Assembly (NCBI GenBank): GCA_011526565.1
Contig: WYBL01000086.1
Span: 86,219-150,218 of the forward strand
Reading direction: 5' to 3'
DNA from: Acidobacteriota bacterium
GTDB taxonomy: Bacteria > Acidobacteriota > Vicinamibacteria > Fen-336
DNA length: 64,000 nt
Positions within the stretch are counted from its first letter, which is position 1. Each line of letters begins with the position of its first letter. Positions 24,916 to 33,221 of this stretch are shown here, piece by piece. The position numbers were made by a program, and so were the translations under genes. Under the pieces are notes generated by a model. The model searched no databases. It saw only the letters and a list, made by a program, of their open reading frames with translations, and was not told the DNA's origin.

Positions 24916-25779
24916 GTGACGCACGAAGCCCGCAAACGCGGCGTGCAGCGAGTCCTGTTCGCGACGCTGCTGCTCAATGCGCTGGTCAGCGGTGCCAAGA
25001 TCGTCGTCGGCACCGCGATCGGCTCGCTGGCGATGGTGGCCGACGGCTACCACTCGCTGCTCGACGGCTCGAACAACGTGATCGGGCTGGTGGTCACGCG
25101 CTTCGCCTACGCCCCGCCCGACCCCGGGCATCCGTACGGCCACCGCAAGTTCGAGACCTCGGCGGCGCTGCTGCTCGGCCTCGGCCTGCTGGCCCTCGCC
25201 TACAGCGTGTTCGAGGGGGCGCTCGCCTCGTTCCAGAAGCCGAGCCTGCCCGAGATCACGCCGCTGTCGTGGGCGGTGATGTTCGGCACCCTGGCCGTCA
25301 ACTTCTTCGTCGCCTGGTACGAGGCGCGCGAGGGGCGCCGGCTGCAGAGCGAGTACCTGCTGGCCGACGCCGCCCACACCCGCTCCGACGTCTACGTCAC
25401 GCTCGGCGTGGTGGCCAGCTTCGCCGGCGCCCGCGCGGGCGTCACCTGGCTCGACCCGCTGGTGGCGACCGGCATCGCGGCGTTCATCGCCTGGCTGGCG
25501 GTCGGCATCGTGATCCGCGCCTTCCACGTGCTGACCGACCGGGCGGCGATCGAGCCGGGGGCGATCGCGGAGGTGGTCGCGAAGGTGCCCGGCGTGAAAC
25601 GCTGCGGCGAGGTCCGCACCCGCGGCGGCGACGCGGTGTACGTGGACCTCGTGGCCCTGGTCGACGGCGGGATGCCGATGCGCGAGGCCCACGACGTCGC
25701 CGACCGCATCGAGCACGCCCTGCACGCGGCCTTTCCGGCGGTGGTCGACGTGGTCGTCCACCTCGAACCGGCCGATTAG
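24916..25779 (+). CDS. cation diffusion facilitator metal exporter
   Basis: The 287-residue protein has six membrane segments and a C-terminal cytoplasmic domain. The metal-binding site of CDF carriers is seen as DGYHSLLDGSNN in helix 2 and DAAHTRSDVYV in helix 5 (an HxxxD pair in each). GHPYGHRKFE follows helix 2, as in FieF/CzcD. Such carriers export Zn, Fe, Co or Mn by proton antiport. His rather than Asp at the first helix-2 position often goes with broader or Zn/Cd selectivity, but this is not decisive. GTG at 24916 follows GGGAGA. Confidence 0.9.
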   Translation: MTHEARKRGVQRVLFATLLLNALVSGAKIVVGTAIGSLAMVADGYHSLLDGSNNVIGLVVTRFAYAPPDPGHPYGHRKFETSAALLLGLGLLALAYSVFEGALASFQKPSLPEITPLSWAVMFGTLAVNFFVAWYEAREGRRLQSEYLLADAAHTRSDVYVTLGVVASFAGARAGVTWLDPLVATGIAAFIAWLAVGIVIRAFHVLTDRAAIEPGAIAEVVAKVPGVKRCGEVRTRGGDAVYVDLVALVDGGMPMREAHDVADRIEHALHAAFPAVVDVVVHLEPAD

Positions 25780-25823
25780 ACCGTCCGCCCTACAATGGGG
25801 TGGACACAGGAGGAAACGAAATC

Positions 25824-26189
25824 GTGGCACTGAAGGACCGCGTGAGCTATCTGAAGACCCCCGAGGAGGTCGACGCCTTCCTCGCCCAGCACCCGGTCGC
25901 GGCGCTGTTCAAGGTCGGCATGTGCCACAAGACGCAGGAGACGTTCACCCACGTGCAGCGCCACCTGGAGGCGCGCGAGGACCTGCCGCTCGGCATCATC
26001 CGCGTCATCGAGTGGCGCCCGGCCTCCAACCACGTGGCCACGCTGACCGGCATCCAGCACGAGTCGCCGCAGTTCATCCTGTTCAAGGACGGCAAGGCGG
26101 TGTTCGACCGCGACAACTGGGACATCACCGACGCCGCCGTGGCCGAGGGGCTGACGGCGCTCCCCGCGCCGGCGGCCACCGCGAGCTAG
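25824..26189 (+). CDS. YtxJ/BrxC-like monothiol bacilliredoxin (DUF2847)
   Basis: The 121-residue thioredoxin-fold protein has a single Cys in FKVGMCHKTQETF, then IRVIEWRPASNHVATLTGIQHESPQFILFKDG with the cis-Pro region, and a final Trp-Asp segment. That places it with the YtxJ family, monothiol bacilliredoxins that reduce mixed disulfides of low-molecular thiols. The organism may thus use bacillithiol; no bshA-C genes are in the window. GTG at 25824 follows an ideal AGGAGGAAAC. It sits 14 nt before the DUF971 gene, likely one operon. Confidence 0.8.
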   Translation: MALKDRVSYLKTPEEVDAFLAQHPVAALFKVGMCHKTQETFTHVQRHLEAREDLPLGIIRVIEWRPASNHVATLTGIQHESPQFILFKDGKAVFDRDNWDITDAAVAEGLTALPAPAATAS

Positions 26190-26203
26190 AGGCGAGGGCG
26201 GCG

Positions 26204-26524
26204 ATGGACGCGCCGTTCCCCGAACCGGTCGAAGTCCGCCACGAGAAGGGCGCGCGGCGCCTGGTCGTGACCTGGGACGACGGTCACGTCTCGACCTACC
26301 CGCTCGACTACCTGCGCTCGTGGTGCCCGTGCGCGATGTGCCAGGGCCACGCTCCGACCGCGCGTTACCTCGACCTCGCCGGCCACGACCTCGGCTCGAT
26401 CGACGGCATCGGCAACTACGCGCTGGGCCTCGTCTGGCAGGACGGCCACTCGACCGGCATCTACTCGTTCCGCCTGTTGCGCGGGCTGTGCCCGTGCGAC
26501 GACTGCGGGGGCGAGAAGCGGTAG
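26204..26524 (+). CDS. DUF971 (GBBH-like N-terminal domain) protein
   Basis: The 106-residue product is one DUF971 domain: RLVVTWDDGHVSTYPLDYLRSWCPCAMCQGHAP and later GNYALGLVWQDGHSTGIYSFRLLRGLCPCDDC. It carries four to five Cys in two CPC-xx-C clusters, consistent with metal binding. DUF971 proteins are stand-alone relatives of the N-terminal domain of gamma-butyrobetaine hydroxylase and are sometimes linked to Mrp/ApbC in Fe-S biogenesis. Here it follows a thiol-redox protein, which fits a thiol or Fe-S role. Confidence 0.85.
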   Translation: MDAPFPEPVEVRHEKGARRLVVTWDDGHVSTYPLDYLRSWCPCAMCQGHAPTARYLDLAGHDLGSIDGIGNYALGLVWQDGHSTGIYSFRLLRGLCPCDDCGGEKR

Positions 26525-26531
26525 CTCCCGG

Positions 26532-27911
26532 CTACAGCTCGACCCGCTCGTCCATCTTCGGGACGCGGGTGGGGAAGCCGCGCTGGCCCGAGATGCGGGA
26601 GGCGAGGGCGAACGCCGCGTCCTCTTCGCCGTGGGTCAGGAACACGGCCTTCGGCGACTTCAGCTCCGAGAGCCAGCGCATCAGCTCGCCGGCGTCGGCG
26701 TGGCCCGACAGGCCCTTGAGGTTGGCGATCTCGGCCAGCACCGGCACGTCGCCCTTGTGGATGCGGACCACGCGGCGGCCGTCGAGCAGGGCGCGGCCCA
26801 GCGTCGTCGCCGCCTGGTAGCCCGTGATCAAGAGCGTGTTCTCCGGCTGCGGCAGCCGCACCCGGCAGTGGTGGAGGATGCGGCCGCCGGCCAGCATCCC
26901 GGACGAGGACAGGATCACCGCCGGGCCCTTCAGCTCGTTGAGCTTCATCGACTCGTCCTTCGTGCGGTGGTGGAACACCCACTTGCCGTAGAGGAGCGAG
27001 CGGCCGCCGATGCCGTTGAGGTTCACGTTGTGGGCCTCGGGGTGGCGGGCGTAGATGCGGGTGGCGTCGACCGCCATCGGGCTGTCGAGGTGGACGGGGA
27101 ACGGCCGCACCCGGCCCTCGGTCACGAGCTGGTCGAACAGGTAGATCATCTGCTGCGCGCGGCCGACGGCGAACGCCGGCACCAGCAGCACGCCGCCGCG
27201 CGCGAAGGTGCGCTTGAGCACGCCCTCGAGCTGGTCGAGCACCGAGACCTCGGCGTGGGCGCGGTTGCCGTAGGTCGACTCGACCACGACGTAGTCGGCC
27301 TCGGGCGCCGGCGCCGGGTCCTTCGCCAGCACCGCGTCGTAGCGGCCGACGTCGCCGCTGAACACGATCCGCAGCGTGCGCGCGCCGTCCTGCACGGTGA
27401 CGTCCGCCGACGCCGCGCCCAGCAGGTGGCCGGCCTCGCGGTAGCGGAAGCGAATGCCGGGCGCGGCCTCGCGCTCCTCGCCGAGCGGCACCGCCTCGAA
27501 CAGCTTCATCGCCGCCTCGACGTCCGCGTTGTCGAACAAGGGCAGCGCCGGCTTGTGCTTGGACAGCCCCTTGCGGTTGAGGTACTCGGCGTCCTCTTCC
27601 TGCAGGTGGGCCGCGTCCTTCAGCAGGATCTCGGCCAGCTCCAGCGTCGGCGGCGTGCAGTAGATCGTGCCGCGGAAGCCGAGCTTGACGAGGCGCGGCA
27701 CGCGGCCGATGTGGTCGAGGTGGGTGTGGGTCAGCACGATGGCCTGCACCTTCGACGGCTGGAAGCGCGGCGGCTCCCAGTTGCGCAGGCGCAGTTCCTT
27801 CTCGCCCTGGAACATGCCGCTGTCGACTAGCACCTGCGAGGTGCCGGCCTCGAGCAGGTACTGGGAGCCGGTGACGGTGCGCGCCGCGCCGAGGAAGCCG
27901 AGCGTTGCCAT
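26532..27911 (-). CDS. beta-CASP metallo-beta-lactamase RNase (CPSF/YSH1-like)
   Basis: The 459-residue protein has an MBL domain with LTHTHLDHIGR (motif II) and later AGHLLGAAS and FSGDVGRYD. A beta-CASP insertion begins around ESTYGNRAH, followed by LVPAFAVGRAQQ, SGMLAGGRILHH and the C-terminal KGLSGHADAGEL. These are hallmarks of beta-CASP nucleases that process RNA ends with two zinc ions. The bacterial homologues are annotated as MBL RNA-metabolising exonucleases, so an RNA substrate is inferred. It converges with the DUF971 gene. Confidence 0.9.
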   Translation of the reverse strand: MATLGFLGAARTVTGSQYLLEAGTSQVLVDSGMFQGEKELRLRNWEPPRFQPSKVQAIVLTHTHLDHIGRVPRLVKLGFRGTIYCTPPTLELAEILLKDAAHLQEEDAEYLNRKGLSKHKPALPLFDNADVEAAMKLFEAVPLGEEREAAPGIRFRYREAGHLLGAASADVTVQDGARTLRIVFSGDVGRYDAVLAKDPAPAPEADYVVVESTYGNRAHAEVSVLDQLEGVLKRTFARGGVLLVPAFAVGRAQQMIYLFDQLVTEGRVRPFPVHLDSPMAVDATRIYARHPEAHNVNLNGIGGRSLLYGKWVFHHRTKDESMKLNELKGPAVILSSSGMLAGGRILHHCRVRLPQPENTLLITGYQAATTLGRALLDGRRVVRIHKGDVPVLAEIANLKGLSGHADAGELMRWLSELKSPKAVFLTHGEEDAAFALASRISGQRGFPTRVPKMDERVEL

Positions 27912-27940
27912 GGGGGGACTGTACACCCCGCTGCGCCTGG

Positions 27941-29836
27941 TCAGGGCAGTTGCAGGCGGACGACGGCGGCGGAGATCGGCTCGTCGCCGGGAGAGCGGCG
28001 GCTGAAGCGCAGGCAGATCCAGTTCTCGCCCGCGCGCAGGAAGCCGGGACCGGCGTCGATCGCGACGTCCTGCCACTCGGCCGACAACTCGGCCCGCGCC
28101 GCCTCGACGCCGTTGACCGCGACCACCATCGCCTGCGGCAGCAGCCGGCGGGGGGCGCGCGCCGTGACCGTGAGCCGCAGGTCGGGTGGCACGTCGAGCG
28201 GCGCGCGCACGCAGGACTCCGGCGCCAGCGCCCAGCGGAACACGCGCCCGCCGTCGGAGCGCAGCTTCGAGAAGCCGCGCCACTCCGATGGCGGCAGCAC
28301 CGAGAGGTCGAGCGTGCCGGACGGGTTCCAGTGGGTGTAGACGTACTCGCCGACGAAGACCTTGTAGGCGAACGCGCGGCCGCGGTCGCCGAAGGCCGCG
28401 CCCAGCGCGCCCGACGCGATCCGGTGCAGCAGCCGCGCGTGGTCCGCGGCGACCCGCGCGAGCGGGGCCTCGCCGGGATAGAGGCGGGCCCGGAAGTGGG
28501 TGACGAGGCCGGCATTCCACGCCACCAGCAGGCCGAGGGCCGCCGCCGTCACGAGCCGCGGCCGGCGCGCGATCGCCCGCTCCGCCGCGGCGAGCACGAC
28601 CGCCATGCCCCACGCCGCCCACGGCCAGGCGACGTCGAAGCGGCGGTGGCCGTAGGCGTCCGAGCCGGTCCAGTCGACCACGCTGCCGTTGACCCACGCC
28701 GTCGCGGCGACGGCCAGCAGCCCCCCCGCGACGACCGTCCGCTGCCCGGGCACGCGCAGCAGCGGCAGCAGCCCGAGCAGCCCCAGCGCGACCGCGGGCG
28801 ACCAGGTCAGCAGGCCGTGGTTGGCCGAGACGAGCACGTCGACGAGGCGCGGCGCGGTCCAGTCGAAGAAGCCCGCGCCCTGCGGCAGCGCCAGCGGCGC
28901 ACCGAACAGCGCCTGCCAGGCGAGCAGTTGCGGCACGAGCGCGGCGCAGCCCGCGGCAGCTCCCGCGAGAACGTGGCCGGCGCGCAGCCGGTCCGCGCGC
29001 GCCTCGCGCACGAAGAGCGGCAGCGCCGAGAGCGCCAGCACCAGCGCCTGCCACCGCATCAGCGCGCACAGCCCGATCGCGGCGCCGAGCGCCACCCAGC
29101 CTCCGGCCGACGGTGCCCGCTCCAGCCGTCGCAGCGCGAGCAGGGCCAGCGTCGCGAAGGCGAAGGCCAGCGCGTGCGACATGGTCGGCACCACCAGCGC
29201 GTAGTAGAGCAGCGGGGAAGCGGCCAGCGTGCCGACGACCGCGAGCGCCGCCAGGCCGCGCCCGCGCTCCACGGCCAGATCGCGTCCCAGCGCCAGGGCC
29301 GCGAGCAGCACCAGCAGCAGGGTGCCGAGCCCGGCGCCGCGCAGGTAGGGGGCTCCGTAGCCCTCGCGGTCCCAGCCGCCGCCGAAGAGGGCGCGGTCGA
29401 GCTCGACGTAGAGCCGGGCGTAGCCGACGAACGGGGCCCACACCAGGGCCGGCCCGACCGGGTGCGGGTTCTCCATCAGACCGGTCGCGGTGTCGCGGGC
29501 GTGCTCGAAGCCCCAGGTGTCGTACTCGTTGCGGAAGTCGAGGTTTCCGTCCCACGCCGCCGAGCGCAGCCAGACGTAGTACGACGGCGAATCGGCGCGG
29601 AACTCGGGAGCGGCTGCGGCGAAGGCGGCGAGCGCCAGCGCCGCGGCGAGCGGGGCTCGCGGCAGTGGCGCGCCCTGGCGCCGCAGGAGCAGCGCGCCGA
29701 GCCCGCAAAGCAGCAGTCCCGGCAGCAGCACGGCGCTGCGCCGCGGGTCGAGCGCGGCGACGAGCAGCAGTCCGAGACCGGCGACGAGCAGGGCAGGGGG
29801 CATCGGGCGCGCTAGCCTCGCACGAAGCGCGCGCAT
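27941..29836 (-). CDS. large multispan membrane protein, glycosyltransferase-39-like
   Basis: The protein of about 631 residues has 11-13 predicted membrane helices followed by a soluble C-terminal domain of about 150 residues (from YVYTHWNPSGTL) that looks beta-rich and carbohydrate-binding-like. The loop after the first helices (FRADSPSYYVWLRSAAWDGNLDF) contains the acidic Asp residues typical of GT39/GT-C glycosyltransferases using polyprenyl-phosphate sugars. It is Ala/Leu/Arg-rich. ATG 29836 was taken as start, with 29803 as an alternative. It is divergent from the putrescine aminotransferase gene, with only 22 nt between starts. Confidence 0.65.
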   Translation of the reverse strand: MRALRARLARPMPPALLVAGLGLLLVAALDPRRSAVLLPGLLLCGLGALLLRRQGAPLPRAPLAAALALAAFAAAAPEFRADSPSYYVWLRSAAWDGNLDFRNEYDTWGFEHARDTATGLMENPHPVGPALVWAPFVGYARLYVELDRALFGGGWDREGYGAPYLRGAGLGTLLLVLLAALALGRDLAVERGRGLAALAVVGTLAASPLLYYALVVPTMSHALAFAFATLALLALRRLERAPSAGGWVALGAAIGLCALMRWQALVLALSALPLFVREARADRLRAGHVLAGAAAGCAALVPQLLAWQALFGAPLALPQGAGFFDWTAPRLVDVLVSANHGLLTWSPAVALGLLGLLPLLRVPGQRTVVAGGLLAVAATAWVNGSVVDWTGSDAYGHRRFDVAWPWAAWGMAVVLAAAERAIARRPRLVTAAALGLLVAWNAGLVTHFRARLYPGEAPLARVAADHARLLHRIASGALGAAFGDRGRAFAYKVFVGEYVYTHWNPSGTLDLSVLPPSEWRGFSKLRSDGGRVFRWALAPESCVRAPLDVPPDLRLTVTARAPRRLLPQAMVVAVNGVEAARAELSAEWQDVAIDAGPGFLRAGENWICLRFSRRSPGDEPISAAVVRLQLP

Positions 29837-29858
29837 ACTTGAAGCCCGGGAGGACACC

Positions 29859-31259
29859 GTGGCCCGAACCCGCCGAACCTCCGCCCGCCCGCCTGCCGCG
29901 CCCGCGCCCCGCGGCCGGATGACGACGAAGCAGCTCGTCGAGGAGAGCCGCCGCTGGCTGGGCATCATCAACGCCCACCACCTCAACGAGTACAAGAAGC
30001 GGAAGATCGTCGCCGACACGGTCGAGAACTTCCGCAGCTACTACAACCGGGGCTACCTCGACTACCGCAAGTCGGTGACCGAAGGCGGCGAGTTCGCGGC
30101 CATCGAGTGGAGCGGCCGCGGCTCGGTGTTCGAGGACGTCACCGGCCGCCGTTTCGTCGATTGCCTCGGCGGCTACGGCATCTACTCCGCGGGCATCAAC
30201 CACCCGAAGATCGTCCGCGCCGTGAAGAGCCAGCTCGAGCGCATGCCGCTGTCCTCGCAGGAGCTGCTCGACCCGCTGCGCGGCGCGCTGGCCGAGCTGC
30301 TCGGCGAACTGGCCCCCGGCGACCTGCAGAAGTGCTTCTTCATCTCGAACGGGACCGACGCCATCGAGGGGGCGATGAAGCTGGCCCGTCTCTACACGGG
30401 CAAGCCCGGCTTCGTCTCCGCGGTGCGCGGCTTCCACGGCAAGTCCTACGGTTCGCTGTCGCTGATGGGCAAGGCGGAGTACCGGCTGCCGTTCGAGCCG
30501 ATGCTGCAGGACGTCTACTTCGTGCCGTTCGGCGACGCAGCAGCGATCGACGCCGAGCTGCGCAAGGCGGAGGCGGTGGGTCAGCAGATCGCCGGCGTGA
30601 TCCTGGAGCCGGTGCAGGGCGAGGCCGGCGCGATCGTGCCCGACGACGACTACTGGCCGGCCGTGCGCGAGATCTGCACCCGCCACGGCGTGCTGCTGAT
30701 CGCCGACGAGGTGCAGACCGGGATGGGCCGCACGGGGAAGATGTTCGCCGTCGACCACTGGGACGTGGCGCCCGACATCCTGTGCCTGGGCAAGGCGCTG
30801 GGCGGCGGCGTGATGCCGCTGTCGGCGTTCCTGTCGACGCCCGAGATCTGGAAGAAGCTGGAGGAGAACCCGTTCATCCACTCCTCGACCTTCGGCGGCA
30901 ACCCGCTCGCCTGCGCCGCCGGCATCGCGGCCGTCAACGTGACACTCGAGGAGGACCTGCCGGGGCAGGCCGCGGCGACGGGCGCCTACCTGCTCGGCGA
31001 GCTGAAGGAGCTCCGGAAGCGGTATTCGGACCACCTGCTGGAGGCGCGCGGCCTGGGCCTGCTGATCGGCCTCGAGTTCGTCGACACCGAGTTCGGCTAC
31101 GCGGTGGCCGCCGGCCTCTTCAAGCGCGGCGTGCTGGTCGCCGGCACCCTGCTCTCGGCCCGCACCCTGCGCATCGAGCCCGCGCTCGCGATCCCCCGCG
31201 CGCTGGTCGACGAGGTGCTCGAGAAGCTCGACGACACCCTGCGCGAGCTGACCGAGTAG
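29859..31259 (+). CDS. patA: putrescine aminotransferase-like class III aminotransferase
   Basis: The enzyme of 466 residues belongs to class III PLP aminotransferases. Conserved parts are RFVDCLGGYGIYSAGINHP, SNGTDAIEGAMKLAR, the Asp of LLIADEVQTGMGRTG and the PLP-binding Lys in LGKALGGGV, then HSSTFGGNPLACAAG. The N-terminal extension with YYNRGYLDYRKSV resembles putrescine aminotransferases, which convert putrescine to 4-aminobutanal. The downstream potABCD-type genes support a polyamine role. GTG at 29859 is used. Confidence 0.85.
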   Translation: MARTRRTSARPPAAPAPRGRMTTKQLVEESRRWLGIINAHHLNEYKKRKIVADTVENFRSYYNRGYLDYRKSVTEGGEFAAIEWSGRGSVFEDVTGRRFVDCLGGYGIYSAGINHPKIVRAVKSQLERMPLSSQELLDPLRGALAELLGELAPGDLQKCFFISNGTDAIEGAMKLARLYTGKPGFVSAVRGFHGKSYGSLSLMGKAEYRLPFEPMLQDVYFVPFGDAAAIDAELRKAEAVGQQIAGVILEPVQGEAGAIVPDDDYWPAVREICTRHGVLLIADEVQTGMGRTGKMFAVDHWDVAPDILCLGKALGGGVMPLSAFLSTPEIWKKLEENPFIHSSTFGGNPLACAAGIAAVNVTLEEDLPGQAAATGAYLLGELKELRKRYSDHLLEARGLGLLIGLEFVDTEFGYAVAAGLFKRGVLVAGTLLSARTLRIEPALAIPRALVDEVLEKLDDTLRELTE

Positions 31260-31306
31260 CCACGCCCCCAAACCCGGGAGCGCGAGGGCATACTCCGCGC
31301 GGGTTC

Positions 31307-32380
31307 ATGCGCGGGGCGATCCGGATCGAGGGGGTCGGCAAGAGCTTCGGCGACACCGAGGCGGTGCGCGACGTGTCGCTCGAGGTGGCGCCCGGCGAGT
31401 TCGTCACCCTGCTCGGCCCGTCCGGCTGCGGCAAGACGACGCTGCTGCGGCTGCTGGCGGGCTTCGAGACGCCCGACGCGGGCCGGCTGCTGATCTCCGG
31501 CCGCGACGTCGCCGGGCTGCCGCCGCATCGACGCCCGGTCAACACCGTGTTCCAGCACTACGCGCTGTTCCCGCACCAGGACGTCGCGGGCAACGTCGCC
31601 TTCGGCCTGCGCATGCAGAAGCGGCCGGGGGCGGAGGTGCGCGAGCGGGTGGCGCGGGCGCTCGAGCTGGTCCAGCTCGCGGGCTTCGAGGCGCGCCGGG
31701 TGGACGAGCTGTCGGGCGGCCAGAAGCAGCGGGTGGCGCTGGCCCGGGCGCTGGTGCTGGAGCCCGAGGTGCTGCTGCTCGACGAGCCGCTGGCGGCGCT
31801 CGACGCGAAGCTGCGGTCGCAGATGCAGGTCGAGCTCAAGAACCTGCAGGAGCGGCTGCGGATGACCTTCGTGTTCGTCACCCACGACCGCGACGAGGCG
31901 CTGATCATGAGCGACCGGGTGGCGGTGATGAACGCCGGCCGCGTCGAGCAGCACGGCACCCCCGACGCGCTCTACGACCGCCCCCGGACTCACTTCGTCG
32001 CCGACTTCCTCGGCATGCGCAACCTGCTGCGGGCCCGGGTCGAGGCGGTCGAGGGCGGCCTCGCCCGCCTCGCCTGCGGCGAGCTGCGCTTTGCGGCCCG
32101 CGACGACGGCGGCTATCGCGCGGGCGAAGAGGCCTGGGTCGGCGTGCGCCCCGAGCGGGTGCGGCTGCTGGCGGCGGACGCCGCGGAGCCGGGCGCCCAC
32201 GAAGGCCTCGTCGAGGACGAGATCTACCTCGGCGACCGCACCGACTGGGTCGTGCGCGCCGCGGGGACCGCGATCGTCGCGGCCGAGTCGGCGCGCGGGG
32301 CACAGCCGCGCGGCCGCGGGGAGAAGGTGCGCCTGGCGCTGCCGCCCGAGGCGGTGCTGCGGCTCGAAGACGGGGCGTGA
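31307..32380 (+). CDS. potA: spermidine/putrescine ABC transporter ATPase (PotA)
   Basis: The ATPase of 357 residues has Walker A GPSGCGKTTLLR, Q-loop FQHYALFPHQ, signature LSGGQKQRVALARAL and Walker B VLLLDEPLAALDAKLR, followed by the TOBE domain with VRPERVRL. The N-terminal half and the LxxRMTFVFVTHDRDEAL segment are typical of PotA. It powers polyamine import with PotB, PotC and PotD. The ATG at 31307 is 47 nt after the aminotransferase stop. It is followed one base later by potB. Confidence 0.9.
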   Translation: MRGAIRIEGVGKSFGDTEAVRDVSLEVAPGEFVTLLGPSGCGKTTLLRLLAGFETPDAGRLLISGRDVAGLPPHRRPVNTVFQHYALFPHQDVAGNVAFGLRMQKRPGAEVRERVARALELVQLAGFEARRVDELSGGQKQRVALARALVLEPEVLLLDEPLAALDAKLRSQMQVELKNLQERLRMTFVFVTHDRDEALIMSDRVAVMNAGRVEQHGTPDALYDRPRTHFVADFLGMRNLLRARVEAVEGGLARLACGELRFAARDDGGYRAGEEAWVGVRPERVRLLAADAAEPGAHEGLVEDEIYLGDRTDWVVRAAGTAIVAAESARGAQPRGRGEKVRLALPPEAVLRLEDGA

Positions 32381-32381
32381 C

Positions 32382-33221
32382 GTGAGCGCGCGGCGACAGG
32401 CGCTGCTGCTGCTGGCCCCGGCGGCGCTGACCCTGCTCGTGCTGTTCGCGCTGCCGCAGGCGCTGATGTTCGAGGCCTCGCTCGGGCGCCGCTCGGCCTA
32501 CGGCGGCATCGTCCACGAGTGGAGCCTCGCCAACTACGCCCGCGCGCTGGAGCCGCTCTACCTCGGCATCTTCGCCCGCAGCGTCGGGCTCGCGGCGGTG
32601 ACCACCGCGCTCTGCCTCCTGCTGGCCTGGCCGGTCGCCTGGTGGATCGCCTTCCGCGTCCCGCAGCGCCACAAGAGCGCGCTGCTGGTGCTGCTGGTGC
32701 TCCCGTTCTGGACCTCGTTCCTGGTCCGCATGTACGCCTGGATCGTGCTGCTGCGCACCGAGGGCGTGATCAACGCCGCGCTCGCCGCCGTCGGCATGCC
32801 CGCGCTCGACCTGCTCTACAACGACATCGCCGTGCTGATCGGCCAGGTCTACGGCGAGCTGCCGTTCATGGCGCTGCCGCTCTACGCCTCGATGGAGAAG
32901 CTGGACCGCCGGCTGCTGGAGGCGGCCGCCGACCTCGGCGCGTCGCCGCTGCGCCGGCTGCGCGAGGTCGCGCTGCCGCTGACGCTGCCCGGCATCGCCG
33001 CCGGCGGCGTGCTGGTGTTCATCCCCTCGCTGGGCGCCTACCTCGCGCCCGACCTGCTGGGCGGCGCGAAAGGCGTCTACGTCGGCAACCTGGTGCAGGC
33101 GCAGTTCGCGGTCGCCCGCGACGCCCCGTTCGGCGCCGCGCTGTCCTTCGTGCTGGCGTTGCTGGTGCTCGTCGCGGTCGCCGCGGCGCGCCGGCCGCTG
33201 GCCGCGGCCCGCGCGCTGTGA
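32382..33221 (+). CDS. potB: polyamine ABC transporter permease (PotB)
   Basis: The permease of 279 residues has six membrane helices: an N-terminal signal-anchor (LLLLAPAALTLLVLFALPQ), then helices around LLAWPVAWW, LLVLPFWTSFLVRMYAW and others. The ATPase-contacting EAA loop is LEAAADLGASPLRRLREVALPLTLPG. FWTSFLVRMYAW is characteristic of PotB. GTG at 32382 begins one base after the potA stop, and the next gene overlaps its stop by 4 nt. Confidence 0.9.
   Translation: MSARRQALLLLAPAALTLLVLFALPQALMFEASLGRRSAYGGIVHEWSLANYARALEPLYLGIFARSVGLAAVTTALCLLLAWPVAWWIAFRVPQRHKSALLVLLVLPFWTSFLVRMYAWIVLLRTEGVINAALAAVGMPALDLLYNDIAVLIGQVYGELPFMALPLYASMEKLDRRLLEAAADLGASPLRRLREVALPLTLPGIAAGGVLVFIPSLGAYLAPDLLGGAKGVYVGNLVQAQFAVARDAPFGAALSFVLALLVLVAVAAARRPLAAARAL

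Noticed and set aside
26532..31271. A 1579-codon open frame on the minus strand spanning several genes
   Set aside because: Only its last 459 codons make a recognised protein (beta-CASP nuclease). The rest is antisense to the polyamine aminotransferase and to the GT39-like gene; high GC keeps such frames open by chance.
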